From contig LS997563.1 in NCBI GenBank assembly GCA_000469685.2, positions 39,286,468 to 39,350,467 of the forward strand: 64,000 bases of DNA. Direction: 5' to 3'. This stretch comes from Haemonchus contortus (Eukaryota > Nematoda > Chromadorea > Rhabditida > Trichostrongylidae). Both the position numbers and the translations under genes were made by a program. This document shows, one piece after another, positions 13,632 through 26,100 of this stretch. Under the pieces are notes generated by a model that saw nothing but the letters and a program-made list of their open reading frames with translations, had not been told where the DNA came from and made no database searches. The number at the start of each line of letters is the position of its first letter. The stretch's first letter is position 1.

Positions 13632-13639
13632 CCCGCGTC

Positions 13640-14390
13640 AAAACGGACTCCATCAATAGGCTTCTTTCCCTTCGTCCGAAAGCGCATTACACAGACATGC
13701 TTGCATGATGCCGGTCAATTACATCATCTCTTCCATAGATAGGCCACATGAGCCCTTGGATGGTCGCAGTTCTCCCCGTCGGTCATCGTTCCCAATGCCC
13801 ATTCCGCCTCGAATTCTCCCATCTTTTCTGATGCTACTACTCGTCGTTCGTTCCCCCCATTGCTGTTCTCGCATTTTTAGTCGATCTCGAATTCCATCTA
13901 AATTTGTCCTCGCGTGGTCATATATAACGGACACGGTTTGAACGCTATGAATAAGTAATCTGAGCGCCTATTCGGTAACATTAGACGAAGGACTCGCCAG
14001 TGAAAATGAGTTCGAACACTTGCTCAAGGGCTTTTCGAAGAAGTAAGGCCGTAATTTTCCCCATTTTTTCTTTTTTTTTCAAAACAATCTAATTTTAGAA
14101 ATTAAAAAGTTACTATTCAGTCATTTATTTTGAAGTCGGAAAACTAGGGAAGTGTGGAGTGATCGAGAAGGGGCATTGATCTTCTCTAAACGTAACTTTC
14201 TCAATTTGCTCGAGAATGTTTGATTCACAACTTCGACTGATTTCATTTTTGGGGTAGATCAAAATTCATTGGTATTAATTGATAAAATAATCAAAAACAG
14301 GTATTCTCTGGTGAATGTGCACTGCTACGCCTACTATATTTATTCATTGGTTAAACATAATCATCAAAAAGCCCAAACCACATATGTGGC
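13640..14390. other. Gene-free stretch
   Basis: Nothing supportable beyond short unsupported frames. It ends at the possible promoter side of the 14395 candidate. Confidence 0.45.
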
Positions 14391-14394
14391 GCGA

Positions 14395-14541
14395 ATGGCA
14401 GTTTCAAAATTTCAGCTTTTTGTGATCATAGCCCTGATAGGGGCAATGGCGGACCTGGTGGGCTGTTCATCTCTCTCACTGAGCCCATCTGAGAGAAACC
14501 GCAGGGATCCCTCTCTACCCATGCGAGTTCAACGGGCATAG
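14395..14541 (+). CDS. Candidate short secreted peptide (48 aa)
   Basis: The frame opens with ATG at 14395. Its first 24 residues look like a signal peptide: short basic start 'MAVSKFQ', hydrophobic core 'LFVIIALIGAMADLVG', then Cys. The remainder is Ser-rich, then basic and Pro-containing ('SPSERNRRDPSLP'), ending at TAG. Dibasic 'RR' could be a processing site, as in neuropeptide-like precursors, but there is only one. The frame also stays open upstream to 14269, so the start is a choice based on the hydrophobic core. No family is recognised and chance is not excluded. Confidence 0.35.
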   Translation: MAVSKFQLFVIIALIGAMADLVGCSSLSLSPSERNRRDPSLPMRVQRA

Positions 14542-14549
14542 GGGCAGAT

Positions 14550-15185
14550 TCAGTACATGAGACAATCCTAGATCCGGCGAGCTTAAACAAGAACTCTGGT
14601 AAGGAAAAGACCCCTCCCCCACGGTATTGTCTAAATTGGGAACTTATTCAAAAATCGCTTCTCCCACGAAGCGACTCCAGATAATGGTAGATCTTAGGGA
14701 GAGCCTTCATTTATTTTTATCATATTTGTAACTACGTAGTTATGTATGTACTTGTAATATGTGATATATCGTCACGCTATATCCGCAAAAAGGTATGATC
14801 AAGTGGTATAATCAGGTATTAAAGAGAAGAAAGAAGGGCTAACGTGGCTGAACGGTTTGGCAGAGAAACTAAAAGAGCTAAGAGTAGGGTTCCTACAGAC
14901 GCCTGCCTACCCATCCTACCCCTAGATGTCAATCATTTCTGCAGTCTAAGAAAGTGTTCGGTTTCATGGCTCGTGACCAGTCGGACAGAGCAGAATACTT
15001 TGACTTTTTACTTACTCATAAAGTTGGAACGAACAGCGTAATATGGCTTTTTCAGCTCATAAAGCATAATGAAGCAATGCTTACCCGACTGAATAAATGG
15101 AGTGATCTGGTAAAGAGCCTCATCCGATTCTTCTTTTATCTCTTTTATGTTGGCTGGTATGAGGGACCAGGGGAATAAATGATTC
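14550..15185. other. Gene-free stretch
   Basis: Two overlapping short frames near 14844-15178 have no signal, motif or splice support. I see no other structure. Confidence 0.45.
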
Positions 15186-15189
15186 CTAG

Positions 15190-15400
15190 CCATATTTGAC
15201 ACATGCTGGCACAGGCCAACCAAGCCTTCTATCCTTCAGGGGTCGGCTAATGGGTGCCAAACTCGCCTGGGAGGATAAAAACACTGACTTGTACATCGGC
15301 TAGCCACAAGAAGTAATTGTATAGGCCATATATTCGAACGGCCACTACGATTCTGAATGAAAGTCGAGTGCGGTACGTCGAGTCGAGTCCTCAGACAGGA
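15190..15400 (+). repeat. SINE body copy
   Basis: It shares with the copies at 2715 and 17330 the blocks 'CCAAGCCTTCTATCC', 'ACTCGCCTGGGAGGATAAAA', 'ACTTGTACATCGGC' and the 'AATTGTATAGGCC' region. The pol III head is missing or unrecognisable. Confidence 0.55.
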
Positions 15401-15409
15401 TTGGTCGAC

Positions 15410-16465
15410 TTCAAAAATAATTTATTTTTTTATACTTCATTTTTATCCCTTAACAAATTCTTAATCTATTTCGATAGCGGAATCATAGAAAGTACGAAAT
15501 TACTCAGTCAAATTAAAGTAACAATATAAATTTCGCTCGATACAATATTCGGTCCCTGGGCAATGACTTTCGAGGGACAATCCCGATCCCATCAGACGAG
15601 ATTGTTACTAAATAAGTGGTCGGATAATATAGAAAGCTTCGGTGGTCTTATCAGAATTTAATCATGGATTATTTAAGTGATGGCGGAGCCTAATGTCACT
15701 CGACCACCACGGTCGCCACAGGGAGCATGAATGAGCGTGTAAATAACAGATGACTATAGCTATGTATACCTTGTTTTGGCTATGTAGAAGAGCCAAGCAA
15801 TCGATTTATGACTGCAAAATAATATTTTTAGAAGTTCAAAAAATAAACATTTATAAAATCTGTAAGCAAATCTTTCTAGGTCTCGCTATATTTCACCTTC
15901 GACAGGTCAAAAAAATTCAAGAGGTTTTCAGTATTTTGGCCATAGAAAAGTTAGTATAATTCTAGTAAGTAAGTGTAATAGCTCAGATCCCTTCCTTTCT
16001 GAATTCGGGAAGTTTCTGTAGGAATTCTATAAAAGGACACTACCCACTTGTGGGCCATAACATATCACGAGATTACATAATATCGTAATCGGTTGACCAG
16101 ATTGAGGTTCATCTTCGACGCTCCTGCTTCAGAAGTAGAGCATTGGAATGAGGTGTGCACAGAACCACCCGGAAGGGGCTTCGGGGCCAAATGCTTGGCA
16201 TGAGTTTCAATGGGTTCCGATAGCGTAGGGGCCGCATTCGGCCCGTGAAGAAGAGTTTGTTCAATATGGGTGGACAATTTGGCTAAATAAGGAAGGAAGA
16301 GGAAGCCTATGTTATGTGTATGAGCGTGGGCAGTGTTCTTACATAGTGACCTCATGAGACCTCCCAGAAAATTCAGGGATAATCCAGACTACGGCGAAAT
16401 CTTTGGCAGATATTTTTGGTAAATCCTAATGCTTACAAAGAAATCATTATAATATTTCAATAAAG
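15410..16465. other. Gene-free stretch
   Basis: AT-rich. The longest frames, at 15317-15529, 15750-15959 (+) and 16065-16355 (-), have no recognisable features. Confidence 0.45.
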
Positions 16466-16472
16466 CTTATAA

Positions 16473-16522
16473 GAGCTCTGCCAGGTTTTCCCTTATATAA
16501 AAGGGAAAACCTGGCAGAGCTC
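16473..16522. repeat. Perfect hairpin, 22-base arms
   Basis: The bases 16473-16494 and 16501-16522 are exact reverse complements separated by 'ATATAA'. The perfect match and tiny loop suggest a recent snap-back or inverted duplication. A conventional microRNA precursor would have bulges. Confidence 0.8.
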
Positions 16523-17324
16523 GAAACAGTTGGCACAGGCAGCGACGTTCATGTATGTACTTCTGACTATGTACTCCACGAATGTGGCCCATTCTTAACC
16601 AATAACATTAAAAATGCCTCTACAATCGATTTTCATTTGCCCAACGACTGGAAACGATTGCCTGGCCTATTAATAAGCTCTCGTCGCTGTTCATCCGTCG
16701 TCCTCTTCATTCTGGTGGGCTCCATTTCATTCGGGAGCATTGTCAGTTTTTTACAGGAAAACCGATGCTTTTCAGGGGGCATCGGCAGCTAATCGATGTT
16801 TGTCAGTGGCTGGCCGACTGGCTGGTTGGTTGGCATTCTGGCTGTTGGTGACTACATCTCCCAGATGGACTTCAACAGTACTGAGGTAGTCGTCTAGGGA
16901 CCTACCCAAATGGGCCCACACAACGGGTGCGATTGATGTCGATATATGGCGGACGGTATTCAAGTGCTAATAATACGCCATTACGATATTATTGCTCGAG
17001 AATACCCGTCGCCCACGACATCATTTGAAAGCACTCGGGATATTCCCACTTGCCCTTTTCATTCTCGAAACCCTACTACCTGAAGGATTGCTGAGAAATG
17101 TACAAGATGGATTCTTTGTGGATTTTTGCACTTTCTTTCGGTGCAGTACCGAGTGGGCTATTAGCTGATCATTTAGATAATTCTAGTTAATTTAGAAATG
17201 AGTTACACTACATACGTGATAGCTATTCGTTACACTAGGCCTTACAGAGTCATTTCAAAAGGAATTTCGCAAAGGGCATAGCTGATTCAGAGGAATTTCT
17301 ACATATGAGTAAGTAGCCGAGGGC

Positions 17325-17620
17325 GGAAGTTTCGTAGTGGCAAATGGGGCACTATCACGCACGAATGGTCGGGGGATCGATTCTCGATTTGATATCCGCC
17401 TAGGCCAGCCAGGCCTTCCATCCCTCCGGGGTCACTTAATTGGCACCAGACTCGTCTGGGAGGATAAGAGCTCTGACTTGCTCATCGGTTGGCCTCCGCA
17501 AGTCATTGTATAGGCCTCATACCCTTTCAAACCCTCGAATACCATTCTGAATGAGCATTGAGTGCTGGGGCGCATCCCAGAAACGGGATCAATTTTCGCT
17601 AGAGACTTTTTTAGACTTCA
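17325..17620 (+). repeat. SINE copy with head and body
   Basis: The head has 'GTAGTGGCAAATGGGGCAC' and 'GGGGATCGATTCTCG' as A- and B-box-like elements about 30 bases apart. The body matches the 2715 copy ('CAGGCCTTCCATCCCTCCGG', 'CCGCAAGTCATTGTATAGGC', 'CTGGGGCGCATCCCAG'). With 2715 it shows that the tRNA-like head and the body form one unit. Confidence 0.55.
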
Positions 17621-18058
17621 GAGAGCCGTTAGGTGATATGAGCCGTGGGCATGTGCCTATTCGAATGAGAATTAGATCATTTTAAGATTCCATAACGTCC
17701 ACCCGAAGGACTAGAAGGCAGGGCGTTCCTGTGGGACAATGGGCTTCACGTGACATTATCCAAACTGCGCTACGCCTCACCTGAAAGTCTCAGCTCTTCT
17801 CATATACCCAGTATAGCCTGAAACACAAGGTTCCAGCCACGTTTCTCCTGATTTTTAGGTATTTCTCTTACTAATTCCTTCATCAGTTGTAACAACGTGG
17901 GTTTTCAAGCGTTTCCAGATGTTTAGAGTATATTCTGTGTACATATATGGTGTTTATAAGAGAATGGGAGAGCTCTGCTATAGAAAAATCCAATAAAGCT
18001 TTGGATACTCGAAATTCATATCGTGAAGTGCCGTTTCTTAGAAAAAGCGGATTTTTCT

Positions 18059-18985
18059 TCAAACAAGCTGTCCATTGGTTCCCATGTGCATGCTAATTCC
18101 GCTGAAATTTGTAGCAGATACAGCTCTAAAAAGGATTAACCGGTCAAAGGTGGAGGTAAGGTAGTTGCAAAAGGCGTCGTTGTTGCTTGCATTGGCCACA
18201 TATCGAATCCAGGGTGAAACCTCGCCAAAGCCAGGCGCTTCAGCATCGATCAAGGTTTCTTTACCAGTCTGTTGAGAAAGACATTGTTCGATTCGGATCG
18301 GTCTGTTCTCTGAAGTCATTGTACGTGCGTGCCGAGGACCCAATCAAATTAATCTGGAATGGAAATCGGTTACATAGTGAACCTAAAAAGTTTACTTGAG
18401 GCCGATGATCTTCACTGGTAGGTTCAGACCTTCATAGAAATTTCTCAGATAGATTTAAGGGGTTACGTAGAGGGCCGGACAGCGAAAATGTCTGAGTTCC
18501 TGTTGTCTTGGACATGGTCAGTGCCTCCTGATCGATTGATACCTTCACTGGCAGTGACTTCAGCTCAGGTGGAGACTGTCTAAGTGTCTGAGAGCGTATC
18601 CTAATAGACCCTACACCTATCTATACTTCTCCGTTGTCATTTCCACTTCTGATAATTCAAAGGCAATTATCAGAGTTAAGTTCAGGTCGATTTCAACCAT
18701 CAGGTAGGTTTCACTTTTGATCTTCATCTCAACGAAAGCAGCACGGTGCAATGTCGTACAGTCGAAGTGGACTTTCAATACTGGTATAGTGTTGGTTTGA
18801 TACTGTATTTCTGAATCAGGTTGATCATCTTTTACACTGCAGGATTGCGATACTGCCGAAGAGATTGAAGAAGCACCATGTAGTTTCATTCGTTTTGAAA
18901 TGGCCATCAATGATGTATCAATAGATGGTGTCAAAGTTGGACCAAAAAGGAGTGAATTCATGTTCGAGGAGTTCTTGTTCACCAT
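18059..18985 (-). CDS. Unrecognised three-exon protein (240 aa)
   Basis: Three minus-strand exons fit by phase: 18985-18627, 18579-18467 and 18309-18059 (359+113+251 bases, exactly 241 codons with stop). The introns are 47 and 157 bases and begin GTATAG and GTAACC; the acceptors are CTTAG and TTCAG. The N-terminal third is Ser/Asn-rich, with 'MKLHGASSISSA' near residue 33. The middle has 'IPVLKVHFDCTTLH', and the C-terminal exon reads 'LIDAEAPGFGEVSPWIRYV' then 'STFDRLILFRAVSATNFSG'. No signal peptide or membrane segment is seen, so a soluble intracellular protein is likely. I do not recognise the family. The ATG at 18985 is a choice: the frame is open upstream and an acceptor-like CACTAG lies just before it, so 5' exons may exist near 19.0-19.5 kb. 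Confidence 0.6.
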
Positions 18986-20190
18986 TAAACTAGTGGAAGA
19001 GGTACGTCCCGAGGAAGGGTTCCAGCTTCCAGCTTCCTCTTATGAATGATGTACGAACTGATGGGTCACTTTCTTTGCATGATGGTCTCTCTTTGAATCT
19101 GTCGGTCATGATTATGGTAGAGGTAGTGATATGGGAAACCCACCGTCAACTGAGGTAGAAGAAGCTAGGAGAAAGCTAAGTAGGTAGTGATCTTAGTGAT
19201 AGCATTTATACAGCACATATCATAACACGGGTATATACTTCACATCGATGACTTCAATCGATTGATAACGATAAGTATCGATTTGTGGGGCGATTGAACG
19301 AGCCATCATACCAAACTTTATTCTGTAGCAGAGCACTGTATAGCTCAGGAACGGGTACATGTAACGAGGTGGGAATTCAAAACAGGGGTATCAGTGGATG
19401 CCGTCAGGACACACTTCTGCACTATGATATCAATCGATACAAATAATCAATAAAGACCTCCCACTGATCATAATGAGCTGTGAATTGTGAATTAGGTGAA
19501 CTAGTAAGGCCAGGTATCGAACAGCCTTATCCGGTCATCCGATCCCAATCCTGGTTGACAAGGGATTTTCCGCGTCTGTGCTATAACCTTGGTTTCACGT
19601 GAACCAATCAACTTTTTCGCTATCTCAGTCTGCTATAGGGATGAAAAACTGAAGAAACAGGGTCGAGCAGAACTTTCGGTCGAATAAGCGACTTTCCGGT
19701 GAGACAACTAACCAGCACAACCTAGTAAACATGACTAACAATAAGATAGGACAACTAACTACTAACTACATAGGAATACAGAGTCAAGCGTGAGAAACTG
19801 GTGCAACACCTCATATTTGAAGAGGAGCTGCACAGACCTTCCTTTGCAAACTGATGGTGAATTTTAGTGAGCTCTGTCATATCTCCTAATGGAGGAGTGG
19901 AAGGGGGGGGGGGGGGGGGTGGGTGGGAGGAATTGTCGCGTCAATTACAGGCTCACGTCAGCAGTGCGATTGGGTAGAGGTACTCTACCGCTGAACTCCT
20001 ATGCACAAAGCTTTTACACACCGCTCTAAAGCGTTGCCATAAGTGAATGAAGTGATAAGTAGTCGATAACTACGAGTTCCACCTTCAGTCTTTTTAGTTG
20101 TTTACTCTCTTTATTTACTGTTGACCGTTTCATACTATAGAGTGGGGTACGTACCGTATACTTCTCCTGTGTGACATCACCGGACTATGA
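18986..20190. other. Intergenic region between divergent genes
   Basis: It separates the minus-strand gene ending at 18059 from the plus-strand BTB gene starting at 20191, so it may hold both promoters. It contains a long poly-G tract with GGGT at about 19904-19928. A tRNA-like D-arm fragment near 19965-20000 (minus) lacks a B-box. No TATA box is convincing. Confidence 0.4.
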
Positions 20191-23100
20191 ATGGCGTCTG
20201 AATACACAAATGCGAATCAAAACTGGTACTGCAGGCTCAACTGCTCTAAGAGTAGTGGACAAGGTGAGTGAAACTTGATTGTGAGCTCTTTTATAGCCGC
20301 TAGGGAGTTTCCAACCTTCCAACTGGACAATGGAGATGCTGGGCATGTGGGAAGGGAGTGTGCCACTAGTTCTGCATCAGAGACTTTGTTTTTGGCTAGG
20401 AAATCTCACCGATATGGAGTAGGCAAAACTTTCTAAATACGTTCCTATGACCGGCCTCTCCACTGCCCTGGGAGGATCACTATTTGCCTAGTTTACAAGT
20501 TAACAGTCTTTCTAGTCAGTCAACAGACTGTGTGGACTTCCAGGATGTGTTCGAGTTCTACCCAAGGTGTGATCCAGTCTCTGTGGAACTGATGAGCGAT
20601 GCAATTTCGATCGTAAAATTTGAACTCCGTATTCTGAATAAGGTAATCTTCAGACACTCCAGACGCTCACAGTCTCCAAGGAAAAAAGTAGTAGTGGAAG
20701 TACACAGTTACGGCAGCCTGTGTTCATGGCTAGGGCACTAGAGCAACGTAGAGTCAAAAGTCTTCAGTAACTAGTAGTATTAGTGAGTGGCTGAGGGTAA
20801 TAATATGAAGTGTCAAGTCGCTATTCGAGCAATAGACACATTAAAGGCATTGTTCACGATAAGAATATTTTCTGAGATTCCCCATAGGATGAATTTGAGG
20901 CTCCCACGTATACCATATCTGGCACTATTAGGGCGAAGAACGGCCTAGTTAGGGAGTTATAAAGGCTCAAAGATTGGCCAGTGTGTATCTTCGGACGAGT
21001 TCCACCGGCATTGTAGAGGCTGCACCGATCACAAGGGAACCTATGTAGGAAGTTCAAACAACCTATCATGACCCATAGTGACAGTGAAAGACAGTTCTGC
21101 ACAGTTCTGGCCTGATGTAGTCAGCTTTTGGGCAATAGCAATAATTGAAATTTCGTCCGAATACCCCTTCCATGTTACTTCCGTCATGGCAATCTCGTCC
21201 AACCCCTATTTTCCATACTTTTGAAAAGCCATTTTTCTCGAAATCGGCGAATTCTTTCGCTTTCTTCACTACCGATGTACTTTCCCAATCTATACTTCCG
21301 CTTTTCGAATAAAAACGCTTACCCCAAAATTATCGTGAACTATGCCTTTAACTGAGCAAAGGAATCCAGAAAACACAAAATCTCTAAGATTATCTCACTT
21401 TTCCTGATGGGTTATCTGAATTGGAAATTGGCGTCTTGCCAGAAAAAAAAACGCTCATATATCTTTATCTTTCTGTGATTGTAAGAAAGCGTAATGTTCA
21501 GCTAATCGAACGTCTACCGACTTTCCGAGATGGGGACCTGATAGTGCTGTTCAGCGATGGCTCGACAATAAAGGTCCACCGAGAGCTCGTCGCCTTATAC
21601 TCTACCTACATCAGTACGTCATTCTTCAAAACCAATCCGACCATCTTTTCTTTTGCTTATCCACAAGTCTGAGCTTGTACTATTTCAAATATTTTGTCTA
21701 TCTTCGCATTGGTTCAGAAGACCCCAGGCAAGAACGTAGAAAAAAATGGGGTTTGCGCCAGAGTACCCATCGTGAAATAGGGCGTAGTGATGAAATGGGA
21801 AGCCCGGGTTACTTACAACTGACTATCTATGTAACTGACTCTGAACTAATCCCAAGAGCGGTTCTTCTCTGTTGGGTTGTTCCATAGTCTAGACAGATCG
21901 AACAAATCATCAGTAAGAAAGTTAGGGACGCTTGCTCAGCTACAGCAACGACTTGATGTTTTCCCAACATGTCCATCATTCCCCAAATGAGATGGAAATC
22001 GGGTAGAGATAAGGACAGCAATAAGCGATGCACATGAACGGTCAGTTAAATCCTCACCTGGGCTGACATAGTCCTTTGTACCTCGTGAGAACGGTTCCTG
22101 AGTTGCTCAGAAATGCGAATTTCCTGATTCTCTCAAGGGGCCATGAAAACCAAACGCAGATCTCAGGAGCCTTTAATTTCTAGAGTACGGAAGCGTGGCG
22201 TATCCATCAAAGGCTGTCAGATAATCGCTGTTGAGATCATTATGAATCTTGCTAGTTACGATGAAGGAAAAATTCGTTGAATTTCAGAAAAGTGTACGGA
22301 GGGCTCCGAAGTGACATCGGTCGAGAATTTCTCAAAGAAAGCCTTCATTGAAATGCTCTATCATGTAAGTGAGCCTCTTTTATATTCGCCCCATCCAAGC
22401 TTTTCAGCCAGGGTTCAGACAGAGTCATTACTATGTATCAAACCATTTATACTTGTAGATATATCCAACTCTTCGACCTCTCTACCGTAATCTTCGCGAC
22501 TTCGCCAAAGCTGCTGTTTCCTACGAAGCTACTCCTCTGATATACCAGCTCTCGAAACATCTAGTGAATTTCAATACCAGATCTGTGAGTTCTTACATTT
22601 TTGAGGAATTTCAATAGAAAATTGGTCATGCAATTGGAATTTGCCGGTGCCTAGGTTTTAGTTGGAAAAAATAGGACGACAACTGTTTTCGTAAGAGAGA
22701 AGCAATTGAGAAGTTCATAAGAAGTGGCCCGAACTACTTCAAAATACCGTATTACTGTGTGGTAGAAACTGAGGGTGAAGGACCTGAGTAGGACTAACGG
22801 AAACGGAGTAGTTCCATTTTGCTAAATCAGGGAGGCTGTATACCGACAGGGTAGAACTCCTCAGTGCAGAATTCATGTGGTCCGTTAAAAGCACTGAGAT
22901 GATCATCGATCAAGTTCGCATATTGGTGATCATAAGAGTCGATGGAGTGTCTCTCACTTCCCCGCCTGTCTATTCCTTCATATGCTCTGTAGCATTCATT
23001 GCATTCGTACATCGTTTCATCTCCTCCTCCATCTTCATCTTCTTCTTCTCCTCCCTCCCTCCCCGACGTTAACCAAGGTTGCCGTAGAGGATAGATATAT

Positions 23101-26100
23101 TGGTGATCATAAGAGTCGAATCGCCCAGCTAACGCCGAGCTCTCCTCCTTCTTGTGTCAAACACCCTATCTCGAGATATGTTGAATTGAAAGAATTTTTC
23201 CCTTTCTCGAAGTTTTTATCCGCTGTTCAGCTGAGGGAGAGAGTATGAAACTGAAACAGAGCTCGAATATATGTCGGCGTAGTATATCACATAGGTTTTT
23301 TTTTGAAGAAAAAAGAGATTATCTCAAATAAAATCAAGACATCAAATTAATCTCAAAGATGGCTTAACTGACCGACGCACATTATCAGATTTGGTCATCA
23401 ACGAACTTTTCTTCGCTACGGATTTATCACTAATTGGGAATCCCAGATCATTGGCGGTCAGATGGGTTTAGTCACAAAAGATATCGAAACCAAAAGTATA
23501 CTTGTTGTGTCATTGAGTCATAAACCTTGCTGGATAGCGGTCGTAGTCCAACAGCGAAAAATGAACGAAATTTTCATATTGTCATTGAGAATTGCCTTTC
23601 ATCAGTTCCTAACACTGCGTTTACCTGTCTTATTGAATGAAAAATATCAAAGAACAATGTTTGAATACCAAGGTATGACTGTTGACATGAGGAGGATAAC
23701 GAACCTATTCGCTCTAGCCTTCTACATAGGCTCTTTGTCAGCCCCCGCTCGTTTGTTATCAGTCCTTGTCACCAATCACCTTCGGCCCCTTTGTATTCTA
23801 CACCACTTATTAAAATGTTCCACCGTTAATGTGAAAGACGTTGTAGACCTAATGACTCCCCTCTTCTATGGCTCATTATCTCTAACAGTTGTTATCAATC
23901 ATTATCACTGAACATCTATGTCCCTTCTTAATCATATCCCTTACTAAAGTACCAATGCTCCACCGTTAGTACGAAGGAGGTAGCGAATCCTGCGGCTCTC
24001 GCCTCCTGAGGTGCTTTACCGACTCCTTCCAATGGTTATCACCTCTTTCACATATCATCAGTGTTCCCGTCCTGTCGTCTGTGCTCCTACCAAGTTTGAA
24101 TGTTCTAACTCTACGGGGACAGGATTTATGAATTGGCGACCTGAAAATTTAACGTGCACGCCCCGCTCCCTGTAAACGGAGTCCAGTCCTGCCACCAACC
24201 ATAAGTGTTCTCCTCCTGCCCTCCGTACTCCTACCAAGTTTGAATGCTCCAGATCCATGGGGACAGGACTTATGAGTTTGCGGCCCAAAATTTCTACCGC
24301 GCACGCAGCGCTCCTTGTGAAGGAGTCCGGTCCTACCACTTACCATATGTGTTCGCATCCTATCGCCTGTGCTCCTACCAAGTTTGAACATTACTTACTT
24401 CACTTCGCAATGCTCACTTTACTCCATTAACCTACTCTCAAAGTGACTACTTTATATATAAGAAGGATAAGTCTTCCATATCACTACCTTTATCATAATC
24501 ACAAAGTAACCCGGACGGGCAGACCGACAAACCGCATGCCGACATACCGACATACCGACAAACCAAGTTACTGCTTTATATATAAGATCGCTTTTCGGAT
24601 CCACGTTCTGGTCCACGTTCTTGCTTGTCGGCTCCTTGTCTCCAACTCTTTCTATCGACGACATCTTGTGCTGTTGCTTGAGCTTCGACGTGGTCCTTCT
24701 TGTTCACTTCCCGACCCCTCTTTTTTGGGACACCTTGTAGTAGCTTCCCTCAAGCCTTGAAGTCATTCACCATCCTTATCGGATTTGCACATCGATGTCG
24801 TTGAGCCATCGTTGAGTGTCCCGTAAACACGTTTCAATAATCCCCCTTATCCTTTTTCTGAAATGTCGTGTCGCTAAATCGGCCTCGAATATTCTCTACT
24901 GTAGATGGAAAGTATCACTGCAGCTTCTCTTCAAACCTATGTCTTCACACTGCAACTTAAAGTTCCCCCCCCCCCCTTCGCTAGGGAAATTCTTCATGAT
25001 CTCAGATTAGTTTAATTGAGATTTCGTCTCGGACATTTCCATTTCAGATGTCTCTTGAGCAGAAACTTAGAGCAGCTCTCGATCTAGAACTTGGACCAGC
25101 CGTTGAGGAGCTTGTGTACAGGTGAGGAAACGTTTATGAGTTTTTTTTTTGAAGAGAATTACTGAATATGCCTGGTATGAAATTTCGTGTCGCTCTTTTT
25201 TTCACCACTTGGCTTACCTGGTAAGAGGACTGCGAACAGATCAGCTTCAGAGCGGGTTTTTTGACAGCTGCTATGGAAAATATTGCTGGAAATAGGATCC
25301 AACGGTTGTAACATCGGAATGGCTCAAATTCTTTCCAAAAATACTAGAAAGGCACATTCCGTTCGTTACTAACGAATAAAGAATTAATCCGACCTCTACT
25401 CAGAGCTGCCCAGGATGGCGTGTGGAATCACCTAATAAAACTTGGCTTCGAGCCCGAAAACTTCTTTGGAGCTGAAGTTTATCGAAAACTTGTATGCCCA
25501 GCTATTTTCGCAGTAAGTTACGGCATTTTCTTCGATAAGAAGCAACAAGAGCACCGAAACTCATTGCCATATCTTCAGGGTCGTCAGAATGAGTACGGTA
25601 AACAGTTCATCGAAAAGCCATTCACCTTCCCAGATTTCTTCTCAGAACAGGTAGGAAGGCTGTGGGAAGGAGTAGTTCTTGAGACTTCTAAGGAGGAGGT
25701 CTAAGGGTAGGAGCAAAAGCTCTCTTTTAGGCAGCCCAGAATCCTTCGAATAAAGGGTTCTTGTTCCGAAGAACACCATTCTACGTTAATCGTGGAATAC
25801 TTGAAGCACATGGGACGAGCAGATTTGCGGTGAACTCAGACGGTAGGTAATTCGGTGCTCATTGTTACTACAGGGTGGGCCAAAATTATGATTACACAGA
25901 CATCACATCGCAGAAAACGACTAGAAAGCCAATAGAGCAAACCAATTTCATTAAAGTGTTTATGACTAATTTCTTATCAAAACTGTACATTGACACTGGG
26001 ATCTGTTGCTTTCTGCTTTCGCCCAACCCCAGAGACGACGATGGACGGCATTGACGGTGGCACGCAGCTAGGGTCATCGAGTTGGTCCCGGCTTTTTGCT

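Noticed and set aside
19960..20010. tRNA gene (minus strand, D-arm-like 'TCAGCGGTAGAGTACC')
   Set aside because: No matching B-box or acceptor stem follows; only a D-arm-like fragment is present.
23462..23911. 149-codon + frame as an independent gene
   Set aside because: Related sequence recurs at 58340-58450 beside Helitron bodies, so it is repeat DNA in a BTB intron.
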